DNA of 64,000 nucleotides, taken from positions 1-64,000 of the forward strand of contig NZ_JACIDW010000019.1 in the NCBI RefSeq assembly GCF_014196505.1, given 5' to 3'. A program made the position numbers and the translations under genes. Below the pieces are notes generated by a model. The model made no database searches. It was given only the letters and a program-made list of their open reading frames with translations, and was not told the origin of the DNA. Shown piece after piece: positions 8,456 through 16,707 of the stretch. How positions within the stretch are numbered: position 1 is the stretch's first letter; each line of letters starts with the position of its first letter. Origin of the DNA: Rhizobium metallidurans. Lineage in GTDB: Bacteria; Pseudomonadota; Alphaproteobacteria; Rhizobiales; Rhizobiaceae.

Positions 8456-9988
8456 ATGATCGCCGCCACCAAGATGACCGATGACGCGTCGGACGACCAT
8501 GGGCTTCTCGGCGATCGGGCGAGTGCTGGTCATGCCCTGTCGCTGCTGCTTTCGGCGGGCGGCGACGGGCGCATCCAGCCCGACCCGGAAACGGGCCGCA
8601 ATCGCTACGGGACGCGAACGATCCCCTCCGCAAGCGAGATCTCGTTTGCTTCCACGACCGCCAGCAACGTGTCATCGCAGGGTTTTGCGGCCGCCGACGG
8701 TCAACTGAAGCGTCTGTTCGGTGTCGATGGATCGCATGCCGTCGCGATGGACCAATGGTTCGCCGAGATCCGCGATCGTATCGGTCGCCATCTCGGCTGC
8801 CCCGGTAGCGGCATCGTTCTCGCGGCATCCGGCACCGACGTGGAGCTTCTCGCCCTCGGCCTGACACTGGCGCTGTCGAAGCGGCCGGTGACGAACATCC
8901 TGATCGCGCCGGAGGAAACCGGCAGCGGTATCCCGAGGGCCGCGGCAGGAAGGCATTTCGCCGATGCGACGGCGCTCGGATATCGTGTCGACGCGGGCGA
9001 GATGCTTGACGGGATATCGGCCGACCGCATCGAGGTGCGGACAGTGGCGATCCGCAACGACGCGGGACAGGCGCGCGGCGCCGACGACATCGATCGCGAC
9101 GTCATTGCCCTCGCGGAAGATGCGTTGAAACGCGACCGCGACGTCCTCCTGCATGTTCTCGATACGTCGAAGACGGGACTGACGGCGGTCACGCGCGCCG
9201 CCGCGCGCCACGTCGCGGGGCTCGCGCCGGGCCGCGTCCGTGTTCTGGTCGATGCCTGCCAGTTCCGCTGCGGTAGCGCCGACCTTCGCCGCGATATCGC
9301 CGACGGCTTCCTCGTCGCCGTGACCGGCTCGAAATTCCTGGCCGGCCCACCCTTCGCCGGCGCTCTTGCTCTTCCGCCCGCGCTGGCCGACGAATTGGCC
9401 GTGACGGCGCCGCTCGCGACCGGCCTTTCGCACTACACGGCTCTTCACGACTGGTCGGCGCTGATGCGCGGCCGGACCGAACTGGAGTTCGGCTCGCACT
9501 TCAATCTCGGCCTCGGATTGCGGTGGATCGCCGCGCTCGAACAACTCGATCCGCTGGCGGCAGTCGGAGCCGACCTGCAGCGCAAAATCAGGCAGGCATT
9601 CGCCGACCTCGTGCGCCTGCGCGCCGCTCGTCTCGACGGTGCTCTGATCCACGCCGACGACGAGGGCGATCACATTGTCGACCGCGCGATCGTCCCGCTG
9701 ACGATCACCAAGGGCTCCGACGCTTTCGCATCGCTCGCGTACACGCAGCGCCTGCATCGGTCGCTCCGCGAGGATGTCGCCGGACCGGTCTGCCACGTCG
9801 GGCAGGCGGTCAATCTGGGGAGCCGCACGATCCTGCGGATCGCCGCCTCGGCTACCGACATCAACGCCGTATCGGCGAGATTGGCCGAAGGCGACATCTT
9901 TGATCGGGCAATGCAACCGATCGCCGACGATCTCGATAGGCTGTTCGACAAGTGGGCCATCCTGTCCCGATCCGTTCGAGGGGTGTGA
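8456..9988 (+). CDS. PLP-dependent fold type I enzyme of unknown specificity
   Basis: A 510-residue protein with the outline of the class V aminotransferase/cysteine desulfurase group: a small-residue loop ASGTD (124-128), VDACQF (265-270, Asp expected to contact the pyridine nitrogen) and TGSKF (290-294, K293 the probable Schiff-base lysine). No close named family is recognisable, and the C-terminal third has no familiar motif. The ATG has GGAG at ideal spacing. It lies 36 bases after the ATP-grasp gene, and its stop codon overlaps the next start (TGATG), so the two PLP genes are translationally coupled. It could be an aminotransferase, lyase or decarboxylase. Confidence 0.65.
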   Translation: MIAATKMTDDASDDHGLLGDRASAGHALSLLLSAGGDGRIQPDPETGRNRYGTRTIPSASEISFASTTASNVSSQGFAAADGQLKRLFGVDGSHAVAMDQWFAEIRDRIGRHLGCPGSGIVLAASGTDVELLALGLTLALSKRPVTNILIAPEETGSGIPRAAAGRHFADATALGYRVDAGEMLDGISADRIEVRTVAIRNDAGQARGADDIDRDVIALAEDALKRDRDVLLHVLDTSKTGLTAVTRAAARHVAGLAPGRVRVLVDACQFRCGSADLRRDIADGFLVAVTGSKFLAGPPFAGALALPPALADELAVTAPLATGLSHYTALHDWSALMRGRTELEFGSHFNLGLGLRWIAALEQLDPLAAVGADLQRKIRQAFADLVRLRAARLDGALIHADDEGDHIVDRAIVPLTITKGSDAFASLAYTQRLHRSLREDVAGPVCHVGQAVNLGSRTILRIAASATDINAVSARLAEGDIFDRAMQPIADDLDRLFDKWAILSRSVRGV

Positions 9989-11451
9989 TGTCTCGTATGC
10001 CGCAACCAGATGTGTCGACAGGCTCGGATGCTCTCGAGCGCAAGACGAGCCTCGATCCCGCCGACTGGCAGGCGTTTCGCCAGGCCGCGCACCGCATGCT
10101 CGACGACACGATCGACCATATCGCCAATGTCGGGCAAAAGCCGGCCTGGCAGCCGATGCCGCCGGAAACGCGAGCGAAATTCACGCGCTCGCTGCCGCTG
10201 GACCCGCGCGCGATCGATGACGTGCTTGGCGACGTGCGTGAGCACATCTTTCCTTACGCAACGGGCAATCTGCATCCGCTTTTCATGGGATGGGTCCATG
10301 GCGCCGGCACGCCGGTCGGGATGGTGGCCGAGATGGTCGCCGCCGGACTGAACATGAACTGCGGCGGTCGAGATCATGTCGGCATCGAGGTCGAGAAGCA
10401 GATCACGCGCTGGATGGCTGAAGCGCTCGGCTATCCGCGATCGGCAAGCGGCCTGTTCGTCACCGGCTCGTCCATGGCCAACTTCCTGGCGCTGATCGTT
10501 GCCAGAACCGAAGCGCTGGGCGAGGGCGTTCGGCGGGATGGTCTGGGGGAAGCCGGCGGGCAACTCGTCGCCTATACATCGTCGCAGGCGCATGTCTGCA
10601 TCGCCCAGGCGATGGAGCTATCGGGCATCGGTTCCGCGAATCTGCGCTCCGTCGGCGTCGACGAAGCCGGCCGCATGAGCATGCAGGCGCTGAGGGCCGC
10701 CATCGCAAAAGACCGCGCGCGGGGTTTTCGCCCCTTCCTCGTGGTGGGGACGGCGGGAACCGTCAATACCGGCGCCGTCGATCCTCTGGAGGAGATCGCC
10801 GGGATCGCCGAAGCGGAGAAAATCTGGTTTCATGTCGATGGCGCGATAGGCGCCTTGGGCGTGCTGGCGCCCGCATTGAAAAACCTGTTCGCGGGCATCG
10901 AGCGCTCGGCTTCCGTGGCGCTTGATTTCCACAAGTGGGGCCACGTTCCATATGATGCCGGCTTCCTGCTGGTGCGCGACAGCGACGCTCACAAGCGAGC
11001 CTTCGCGCAGCCGGCCGCCTATCTGCAGCGCTCGGGCAGGGGGCTTGCGGCCGGCGATACCTGGCCCTGCGACCTCGGACCCGACCTGTCCCGTGGCTTC
11101 CGGGCGCTGAAGACCTGGATGACGATCGAGATGCTCGGCGCGGAGCGCATGGGCAACGCGATGGCCCATACGTGCGAGCTCGCCCGCTATCTTGCCGCAC
11201 GCCTTGGCCGTGACCCACGTTTCGAGATCAGGGCGCCGGTTGCGCTCAATATCGTCTGCTTCGGCATTGGCGGAGCCAATGACGATTTCATCCGGGAACT
11301 TGTGCTCGATCTGCATGAAACCGGCCTCGCGGTTCCATCGTGGACCACGGTGGACGGCGAACTTGCGGTGCGCTGCGCGATCGTCAACCACCGGACGACG
11401 AAGGCTGACATCGACAGCTTCGTCACAATTCTCTCGGAGCGCCTCGGTTAG
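9988..11451 (+). CDS. Pyridoxal-dependent group II decarboxylase family protein
   Basis: A 487-residue protein of the aromatic amino acid/glutamate/histidine decarboxylase superfamily. Visible landmarks are NLHPLFMGWVHG near the N-terminus, SSQAHVCI with the PLP-stacking histidine (H202), FHVDGAIGALG with the pyridine-contacting D284, and ALDFHKWGHVPYDAG with the Schiff-base K316. Length is normal for the family. It overlaps the preceding PLP gene by one base. The likely reaction is decarboxylation of an amino acid to an amine, which the neighbouring ATP-grasp ligase might then use. The substrate cannot be read from the sequence. Confidence 0.85.
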   Translation: MSRMPQPDVSTGSDALERKTSLDPADWQAFRQAAHRMLDDTIDHIANVGQKPAWQPMPPETRAKFTRSLPLDPRAIDDVLGDVREHIFPYATGNLHPLFMGWVHGAGTPVGMVAEMVAAGLNMNCGGRDHVGIEVEKQITRWMAEALGYPRSASGLFVTGSSMANFLALIVARTEALGEGVRRDGLGEAGGQLVAYTSSQAHVCIAQAMELSGIGSANLRSVGVDEAGRMSMQALRAAIAKDRARGFRPFLVVGTAGTVNTGAVDPLEEIAGIAEAEKIWFHVDGAIGALGVLAPALKNLFAGIERSASVALDFHKWGHVPYDAGFLLVRDSDAHKRAFAQPAAYLQRSGRGLAAGDTWPCDLGPDLSRGFRALKTWMTIEMLGAERMGNAMAHTCELARYLAARLGRDPRFEIRAPVALNIVCFGIGGANDDFIRELVLDLHETGLAVPSWTTVDGELAVRCAIVNHRTTKADIDSFVTILSERLG

Positions 11452-11585
11452 CCGGTGCATCGGCCCGGCCTTGCATTGTGGCGTTATTGACACAGGTCGC
11501 CAATCAATCCTCCGCCCACCAAAATGAAATAGGGCTGTTACAAACGGCGGCGAATATCGCCGGGTTGATAACCTGGGGACCATTC

Positions 11586-12248
11586 ATGCGTCGCGCATTC
11601 CGCCTGTCCACATACGCATTCGTCGCAGCCGCCTGCCTCTACGCCCCGGCGCAAGCCGAGGATCTGCAGTTCTCCGTATACGGCGGCTACCAGACGGCCC
11701 CGCACAGCGGCGTCGACGTGTCCGATGGAACCAGCTTCAACGCCGGCTGGGAAGGCAAGTCCTTCAGCACGCCGCCCTACTATGGCGCACGAGCCATCTG
11801 GTGGCTCGAGAACTTCAACTATCCCAACCTCGGCCTGTCGATCGATTACACCCACGCCAAGGTCTACGCCGACGAGAAGACGCTCGCCACGTCGGGCTGG
11901 TCCAAGTTCGAATTCACCGACGGTTTGAACCTTGTGACCGCGAACGCGCTCTATCGCTTCCCGCAGGAGGGCAAGCGCTGGACGCCCTATGTCGGCGCCG
12001 GTGTCGGCCTCAACATCCCGCATGTCGAAGTGACGCGCCCATCCGGCACGACGTTCGGCTACGAAGTCGGCGGCGTGACGTTCCAGGCTCAGGCCGGCGT
12101 CGACTTCCGCATCACCGACCGCTGGTCGACCTTCCTTGAGTACAAGGGAAACTATTCGCTTGTGAACGTGCCGATCGACAGCGGCGACAAGCTCAAGACA
12201 AACATCATCACCAATGCCGTTAACCTCGGTGTTTCATTCCGTTTCTGA
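11586..12248 (+). CDS. Outer-membrane beta-barrel, LpxQ-like (possible lipid A oxidase)
   Basis: A 220-residue protein with a clear signal peptide (MRRAFRLSTY, cleavage near AQA-ED) and alternating-residue strands ending in the C-terminal Phe typical of barrel proteins (VNLGVSFRF). Motifs such as QFSVYGGYQTAPHS, TPYVGAGVG and FLEYKGNYS fit small 8-stranded barrels. It reminds me of the rhizobial enzyme LpxQ, which oxidises the proximal glucosamine of lipid A to aminogluconate, but this is from memory of the family. GGGGAC precedes the ATG. Two EptA genes about 5 and 8 kb upstream support a lipid A theme. The alternative is a generic porin-like or adhesin barrel. Confidence 0.6.
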   Translation: MRRAFRLSTYAFVAAACLYAPAQAEDLQFSVYGGYQTAPHSGVDVSDGTSFNAGWEGKSFSTPPYYGARAIWWLENFNYPNLGLSIDYTHAKVYADEKTLATSGWSKFEFTDGLNLVTANALYRFPQEGKRWTPYVGAGVGLNIPHVEVTRPSGTTFGYEVGGVTFQAQAGVDFRITDRWSTFLEYKGNYSLVNVPIDSGDKLKTNIITNAVNLGVSFRF

Positions 12249-12314
12249 CGGCCGCATTCCGGTGGGTTGAGACGGCTTGGATGTGTCGGATCGCTTCGTT
12301 AATTTAGTAATTCA

Positions 12315-12322
12315 TTAACCAT
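12315..12322 (+). promoter_or_regulatory. Possible CtrA-type half site upstream of rlpA
   Basis: TTAACCAT lies in an AT-rich patch about 150 bases upstream of rlpA. It matches the 8-mer CtrA-associated motif reported in alphaproteobacteria. The nearby TTAA at 12299 is at the wrong spacing for a full TTAA-N7-TTAA site, so this is a weak call. Confidence 0.2.
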
Positions 12323-12474
12323 ATTGATTAGAATTGTCTCTATCTGGCCGAAAGCTTTCGCAAATTCGCCGCGAAAGCCGCATGATTAAAGTCTCGTTAG
12401 GTTGATGACGGTACGGCTTGTTTGCCTGAAAAGGCGGACTTTGAGCCAGAACGGTCTTGAGCGGCGTGGGACAT

Positions 12475-13572
12475 ATGAGACGAGACATCCGGGCGGCGGC
12501 ATTTGCGACACCTATGCGATGGGTGGGCTTGTCGCTTATCAGTGTGATGGTGGCCGCATGCGGAACGGCGCCCACGACGACGGCCAAGCGCACGCACGGC
12601 AAGGAATATTTTTCCGAGAAGGAATACGGCGTCAAGGCGAGCCCGCGCGTTGCCAATGGCAAGAATATCCCCAAGGGCGGCGGACGTTACCTTGTCGGCA
12701 ATCCCTACGTCGTCAAGGGCAAGACCTATTACCCGAAGGAAGACTTCTCCTATAACAAGGTCGGCATCGCCTCCTGGTACGGCTCGGCCTTCCATGGCCG
12801 CCTGACGGCCAACGGCGAAGTCTACGACCAGATGTCCATTTCCGCCGCGCATCCGACATTCCCGTTGCCAAGCTATGCGCGCGTCACCAATGTCGAAAAT
12901 GGCTCGTCCATCATCGTGCGCGTCAACGATCGCGGCCCGTATCACGAAGGCCGCATTATCGATCTGTCGGACAAGACCGCCGATATGCTCGATCTCCGGC
13001 GTAGCGGCACCGGCAATGTGCGCGTGCAGTATGTCGGCAAGGCCCGCATGGATGGCTACGACATGCCGTATCTGATGGCCTCCTACGTGCCGAAGGGCAG
13101 CCGTATCCCGGGCGTGTCGCCGGGCGAGGGGCAGATCGCCAGCGGCGTCATGGTGGCGTCCAACAGCAAGCGCATAACGCGCGACGAAATCCAGAGTTTC
13201 GGCGGCTTCACCCCGCCGGCGGAAGACAGCGTTCCCGTTCCGCGGTCCGCCACTTCCTACGCCGGATCGACCCCGAGCGAGCCCTACGCCGCCGCGGTTC
13301 CCACACCTTTGCGCACGCCGTCCTTCGATAATGCCGCTCCCGCATCCTTCGACGAGGTCGTTGTTCTGCCTGAAGTCGGTCCCTATCCCTACGAGCGGCC
13401 CTATGGCTGGCAGCAGGGATCGATGGCCATGGGCTACCAGGAAGAGGGCGCGAAGACCGTAGCGGTCGGTCTCGCCTTCGATGCCGTAATGGTCCGCAAT
13501 GACGGCTTGACCGAAGAAAGCATCCTGGCATCATTCAAGCGTCAGCAGGCAGCGAAGTCTGCGTTGAAGTAA
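12475..13572 (+). CDS. rlpA: RlpA-family septal ring lytic transglycosylase lipoprotein
   Basis: A 365-residue lipoprotein. The signal peptide ends in a lipobox (VMVAAC-GTAP), so it should be lipid-anchored in the envelope. The double-psi beta-barrel RlpA domain spans residues about 95-190, with GIASWYGSAFHGRLTANGE, MSISAAHPT, VRVNDRGPYHEGRIIDLS. The C-terminal part is long, Pro/Ser-rich and probably disordered; no SPOR domain is evident. ATG at 12475 is chosen over TTG at 12457 because it fits a short lipoprotein signal. RlpA cleaves naked glycan strands in some bacteria and localises to the septum. It is followed directly by a DacF relative. Confidence 0.9.
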   Translation: MRRDIRAAAFATPMRWVGLSLISVMVAACGTAPTTTAKRTHGKEYFSEKEYGVKASPRVANGKNIPKGGGRYLVGNPYVVKGKTYYPKEDFSYNKVGIASWYGSAFHGRLTANGEVYDQMSISAAHPTFPLPSYARVTNVENGSSIIVRVNDRGPYHEGRIIDLSDKTADMLDLRRSGTGNVRVQYVGKARMDGYDMPYLMASYVPKGSRIPGVSPGEGQIASGVMVASNSKRITRDEIQSFGGFTPPAEDSVPVPRSATSYAGSTPSEPYAAAVPTPLRTPSFDNAAPASFDEVVVLPEVGPYPYERPYGWQQGSMAMGYQEEGAKTVAVGLAFDAVMVRNDGLTEESILASFKRQQAAKSALK

Positions 13573-13602
13573 ATGTTTCCCAGGTCTCTCGGGATCGGAT
13601 CG

Positions 13603-14823
13603 ATGAGGGTTTCGATGCTGAAACATATGCTTCGTCTTTGTGTGTGCCTGTTGCCGCTGGCGCAGGCCGTTTCGACCGATGCCGTTGCGGCGGGCGATGC
13701 CAATCAGGGCTTCGCCACCAAGGCCGCGCAGGCCTATATGGTCGAGGCGTCGACCGGTACGGTCCTGCTTGCCAAGAACGAAAATCAGACATTCTCGCCG
13801 GCCTCGCTCGCCAAGCTGATGACCGCCGAGCTCGTCTTCGACGCGCTGGCGAGCAACCAGCTGACGCTTGATACCCTGTATCCCGTATCCGAATACGCCT
13901 GGCGTACCGGCGGTGCGCCGTCGCGCACCGCCACCATGTTCGCCGCGCTGAAATCCAATGTCCGCGTCGAGGATCTCCTGCGCGGGATCGCCATTCAGGG
14001 TGCCAACGACAGCTGCATCATTCTCGCCGAAGGCATGAGCGGCGGCGAGGCGGCTTTCGCCGAAAGCATGACACGGCGCGCGAAGACGCTTGGAATGCAG
14101 CATTCGCTGTTCGCCAATTCCACCGGCCTTCCCGACGGCAAGAGCAAGACGACGGCCTTTGATATGGTGGCGCTGGCGGAGCGCCTGCAACAGGGCTACC
14201 CGGCCTATTATCCCTATTTCGCCCAGCCGGATTTCCAGTGGAACAAGATCTTCCAGCGAAACCGCAACCCGCTGCTTGGCTTCGGGATCGGCGTCGACGG
14301 TCTGGCGACCGGCTTTGCCGAAGGCGAGGGCTACTCGATCGTCGCGTCGGCCGAGCGCAACGGTCGCCGCCTGTTCATGGCGCTCGGTGGTATCGCATCC
14401 GACAAGGAGCGCACCGAGGAAGCCAGGCGCGTGCTCGAATGGGGCCTCGGCGCCTTTGAAATCCGCCAGCTTTTCGCCGACAACGAGGTCATCGGTACCG
14501 CCAGCGTCTATGGCGGCGCATCGCGCAGCGTCGAACTCGTCGCGAAAAGCCCGATCAGCGTCTACATCCCGGTCAGCAATCCCGACCGGCTGGCGGCCCG
14601 CATCGTCTACCGCTGGCCGTTGCCGGCCCCGGTCGAAGCGGATCGCGAAGTCGGCACGCTGCGGCTGTTCGCGGGCAGCAGACTGCTGCGCGAAGTGCCG
14701 CTCTACACCAAGACGTCGGTCGAGGAGGGCTCGCTCAGCAGCCGCGCCGTCGACGCCGTGCTGGAACTGGGCGAAACGCTGCTGTTTTCCTGGCTCTGGG
14801 ATAAGCCGGCCGAGCCCACATGA
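13603..14823 (+). CDS. D-alanyl-D-alanine carboxypeptidase family protein with altered active-site motifs
   Basis: A 406-residue secreted DacF-type penicillin-binding protein with a signal peptide (LKHMLRLCVCLLPLAQ, cleavage near AVAAG) and the peptidase S11 domain followed by a C-terminal beta domain. The acylating motif S68-L-A-K71 is intact. The second motif, normally SxN, reads G133-A-N, and the third, normally KTG, reads A235-T-G (VDGLATGF). The family normally trims the terminal D-Ala of peptidoglycan pentapeptides; here activity is doubtful. ATG at 13573, 13603 or 13615 could be the start; 13603 has GGGA nearby. The position between rlpA and tmk is the usual rhizobial dacF locus. Confidence 0.85.
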   Translation: MRVSMLKHMLRLCVCLLPLAQAVSTDAVAAGDANQGFATKAAQAYMVEASTGTVLLAKNENQTFSPASLAKLMTAELVFDALASNQLTLDTLYPVSEYAWRTGGAPSRTATMFAALKSNVRVEDLLRGIAIQGANDSCIILAEGMSGGEAAFAESMTRRAKTLGMQHSLFANSTGLPDGKSKTTAFDMVALAERLQQGYPAYYPYFAQPDFQWNKIFQRNRNPLLGFGIGVDGLATGFAEGEGYSIVASAERNGRRLFMALGGIASDKERTEEARRVLEWGLGAFEIRQLFADNEVIGTASVYGGASRSVELVAKSPISVYIPVSNPDRLAARIVYRWPLPAPVEADREVGTLRLFAGSRLLREVPLYTKTSVEEGSLSSRAVDAVLELGETLLFSWLWDKPAEPT

Positions 14824-14964
14824 TCGCCATAGTCGCGCTTCACCCTGTGACAAAGCTCGGAGATCGACGCGAAGCGGTTCCGCTCGCCGTCATCTTCGGT
14901 TAGACGTACTGGCGTGGCGCAGCGGCGCCGATTGAGTGCAGGCCAAGATCGCAGGAAGATATTG

Positions 14965-15660
14965 TTGTCATCCGCTACCGGATTGTTCGTTACGTTTGAA
15001 GGCGGTGAGGGGGCTGGAAAGTCCACCCAGATCCGCAGGCTGGCCGATGCCTTGCGCGCCAGGGGCCATGAGGTCGTGGTCACGCGCGAGCCGGGCGGTT
15101 CGCCCGGCGCCGAGGCCGTGCGGCATGTGCTTTTGTCGGGTGCTGCCGAATCCTTTGGAACTCGCATGGAGGCAGTCCTTTTCGCGGCCGCCCGCAACGA
15201 TCACGTCGAGGAGATCATCCGTCCGGCGCTTGCCGAGGGCAAGGTCGTGCTCTGTGACCGCTTCATGGATTCCTCGCGTGTCTATCAGGGCGTCACGGGC
15301 AATCTCGAGCCCGACTTCATCGAAACGCTGCAACGCGTGGCGATCAACGGCGTCGTTCCCGACTGCACGCTGATGCTCGACCTGCCGGCCAAGGCAGGCC
15401 TTGAGCGCGCCAGGCGCCGCGGTGCTGCCGGCGATGTGGCGCCCGATCGATTCGAGAGGGAAGAGATCGAAACACACGAGAAGCGCCGCGAAGCCTTCCT
15501 CGACATAGCCTCGCGCGAGCCCGAGCGCTGCCACGTCGTCAACGCCATGCAGACCGAGGAGGCGATCGCGGCGGAGATCGTCTCGATCGTCGGCCAGTTG
15601 CTGGCGCCTATGGGTGCGTCGAAGGTCGCCGAGCCGGCGATGAGTGATATCGATGAGTGA
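14965..15660 (+). CDS. tmk: Thymidylate kinase
   Basis: Phosphorylates dTMP to dTDP. The 231-residue protein has the P-loop FEGGEGAGKST, the DRX motif (LCDRFMDSSRVYQG) and the LID region with RRRGAAGDVAPDRFE. TTG at 14965 follows AGGA by 8 bases and gives the usual short N-terminus before GLFVTFEGG; TTG at 14962 and GTG at 14914 are alternatives. The 3' end overlaps holB by 8 bases (ATGAGTGA), which indicates translational coupling. Confidence 0.95.
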   Translation: MSSATGLFVTFEGGEGAGKSTQIRRLADALRARGHEVVVTREPGGSPGAEAVRHVLLSGAAESFGTRMEAVLFAAARNDHVEEIIRPALAEGKVVLCDRFMDSSRVYQGVTGNLEPDFIETLQRVAINGVVPDCTLMLDLPAKAGLERARRRGAAGDVAPDRFEREEIETHEKRREAFLDIASREPERCHVVNAMQTEEAIAAEIVSIVGQLLAPMGASKVAEPAMSDIDE

Positions 15661-16678
15661 GGAGCACCCGAGCCTTCTCGACGGCGCCATCTGGCCGCCG
15701 GAAAACACCAGGCTGTTCGGTCACGAAGACGCGGAGGCTTTCCTGGCGCAGTCCTACCGATCGGGCAAGGGGCACCATGCGCTGCTGATGGAAGGGCCGT
15801 CGGGGATCGGCAAGGCGACGCTCGCCTTCCGCTTCGTCAATCATGTCCTGTCGCATCCGGATCCGGAGAGCGCGCCGGAGTTTCTGGCCGATCCGGACCC
15901 GAATTCGTCCGTCAGCCGCCAGATCAATTCCGGCGCCTCGCACAACCTGCTGCATCTCGCCCGTCCGGTCGACGAGAAGACCGGCAAGGTAAAATCTGCG
16001 ATCACCGTCGACGAGGTGCGTCGCGCCGGACGCTTCTTCTCGCAGACATCGGGCACGGGCAACTGGCGCATCGTCATCATCGATCCCGCCGACGACATGA
16101 ACCGAAGTGCCGCCAACGCCATCCTGAAAATCCTCGAGGAGCCGCCGAAGCGCGCGTTGTTCCTGCTGATCTCGCATGCGCCGGGCAAGCTCCTGCCGAC
16201 CATTCGCTCCCGCTGCCTGCCGCTCAAGTTGTCGCCGCTCGGTGACGAAGCGCTGCGCTCCGCTCTCGGCCATCTCGGCGTGGACGCGAACGAGCCCTCG
16301 CTGCTGGCCTCGGCCAATGGCAGCGTCGGCGAAGCGCTGAAGCTGGTGAACTACGGCGGCGGCGAAATCATTGCCGCCTATAACGAGGCACTGACCCTGC
16401 AGGGGCCATCGGCGCGAAAGGCCATGCACCGTCTCGCCGACGCGCTGTCAGGCAAGGAAAGCGACACGATCTTCGAGTTCTTCGCAAGCCATCTCGGCGA
16501 CGACCTGATGGGCAGGGCGAAGGCAGCGGCGATGGCGGGGCAGGTGGCCCAGGCCGAACGTCTGTCGCGCCTGCACAGCGATATCGTCGAGCGCCTGACG
16601 GTCTCCGACGCCTACAATCTCGACCGCAAGCAGACCATTCTCAGCATTCTCGGCGATATCAAACAGCCCGGACCTTGA
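15653..16678 (+). CDS. holB: DNA polymerase III subunit delta prime
   Basis: A clamp-loader subunit of 341 residues. The Walker A-like stretch MEGPSGIGKATLAF is followed by the interface motif NRSAANAILKILEEPP and the sensor-like region LISHAPGKLLPTIRSRC. These fit HolB of alphaproteobacteria. The ATG at 15653 overlaps the tmk stop; a GTG 9 bases upstream is less likely. It converges with the TauE/SafE gene. Confidence 0.93.
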   Translation: MSEEHPSLLDGAIWPPENTRLFGHEDAEAFLAQSYRSGKGHHALLMEGPSGIGKATLAFRFVNHVLSHPDPESAPEFLADPDPNSSVSRQINSGASHNLLHLARPVDEKTGKVKSAITVDEVRRAGRFFSQTSGTGNWRIVIIDPADDMNRSAANAILKILEEPPKRALFLLISHAPGKLLPTIRSRCLPLKLSPLGDEALRSALGHLGVDANEPSLLASANGSVGEALKLVNYGGGEIIAAYNEALTLQGPSARKAMHRLADALSGKESDTIFEFFASHLGDDLMGRAKAAAMAGQVAQAERLSRLHSDIVERLTVSDAYNLDRKQTILSILGDIKQPGP

Positions 16679-16707
16679 TCGGAAGGCCGTGATCACCCGG
16701 ATCGTGA

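Noticed and set aside
12299..12319. TTAA pair upstream of rlpA as a full CtrA site
   Set aside because: The two TTAA units are 12 bases apart rather than the 7 of the consensus, so only the single 8-mer TTAACCAT is kept as a weak candidate.
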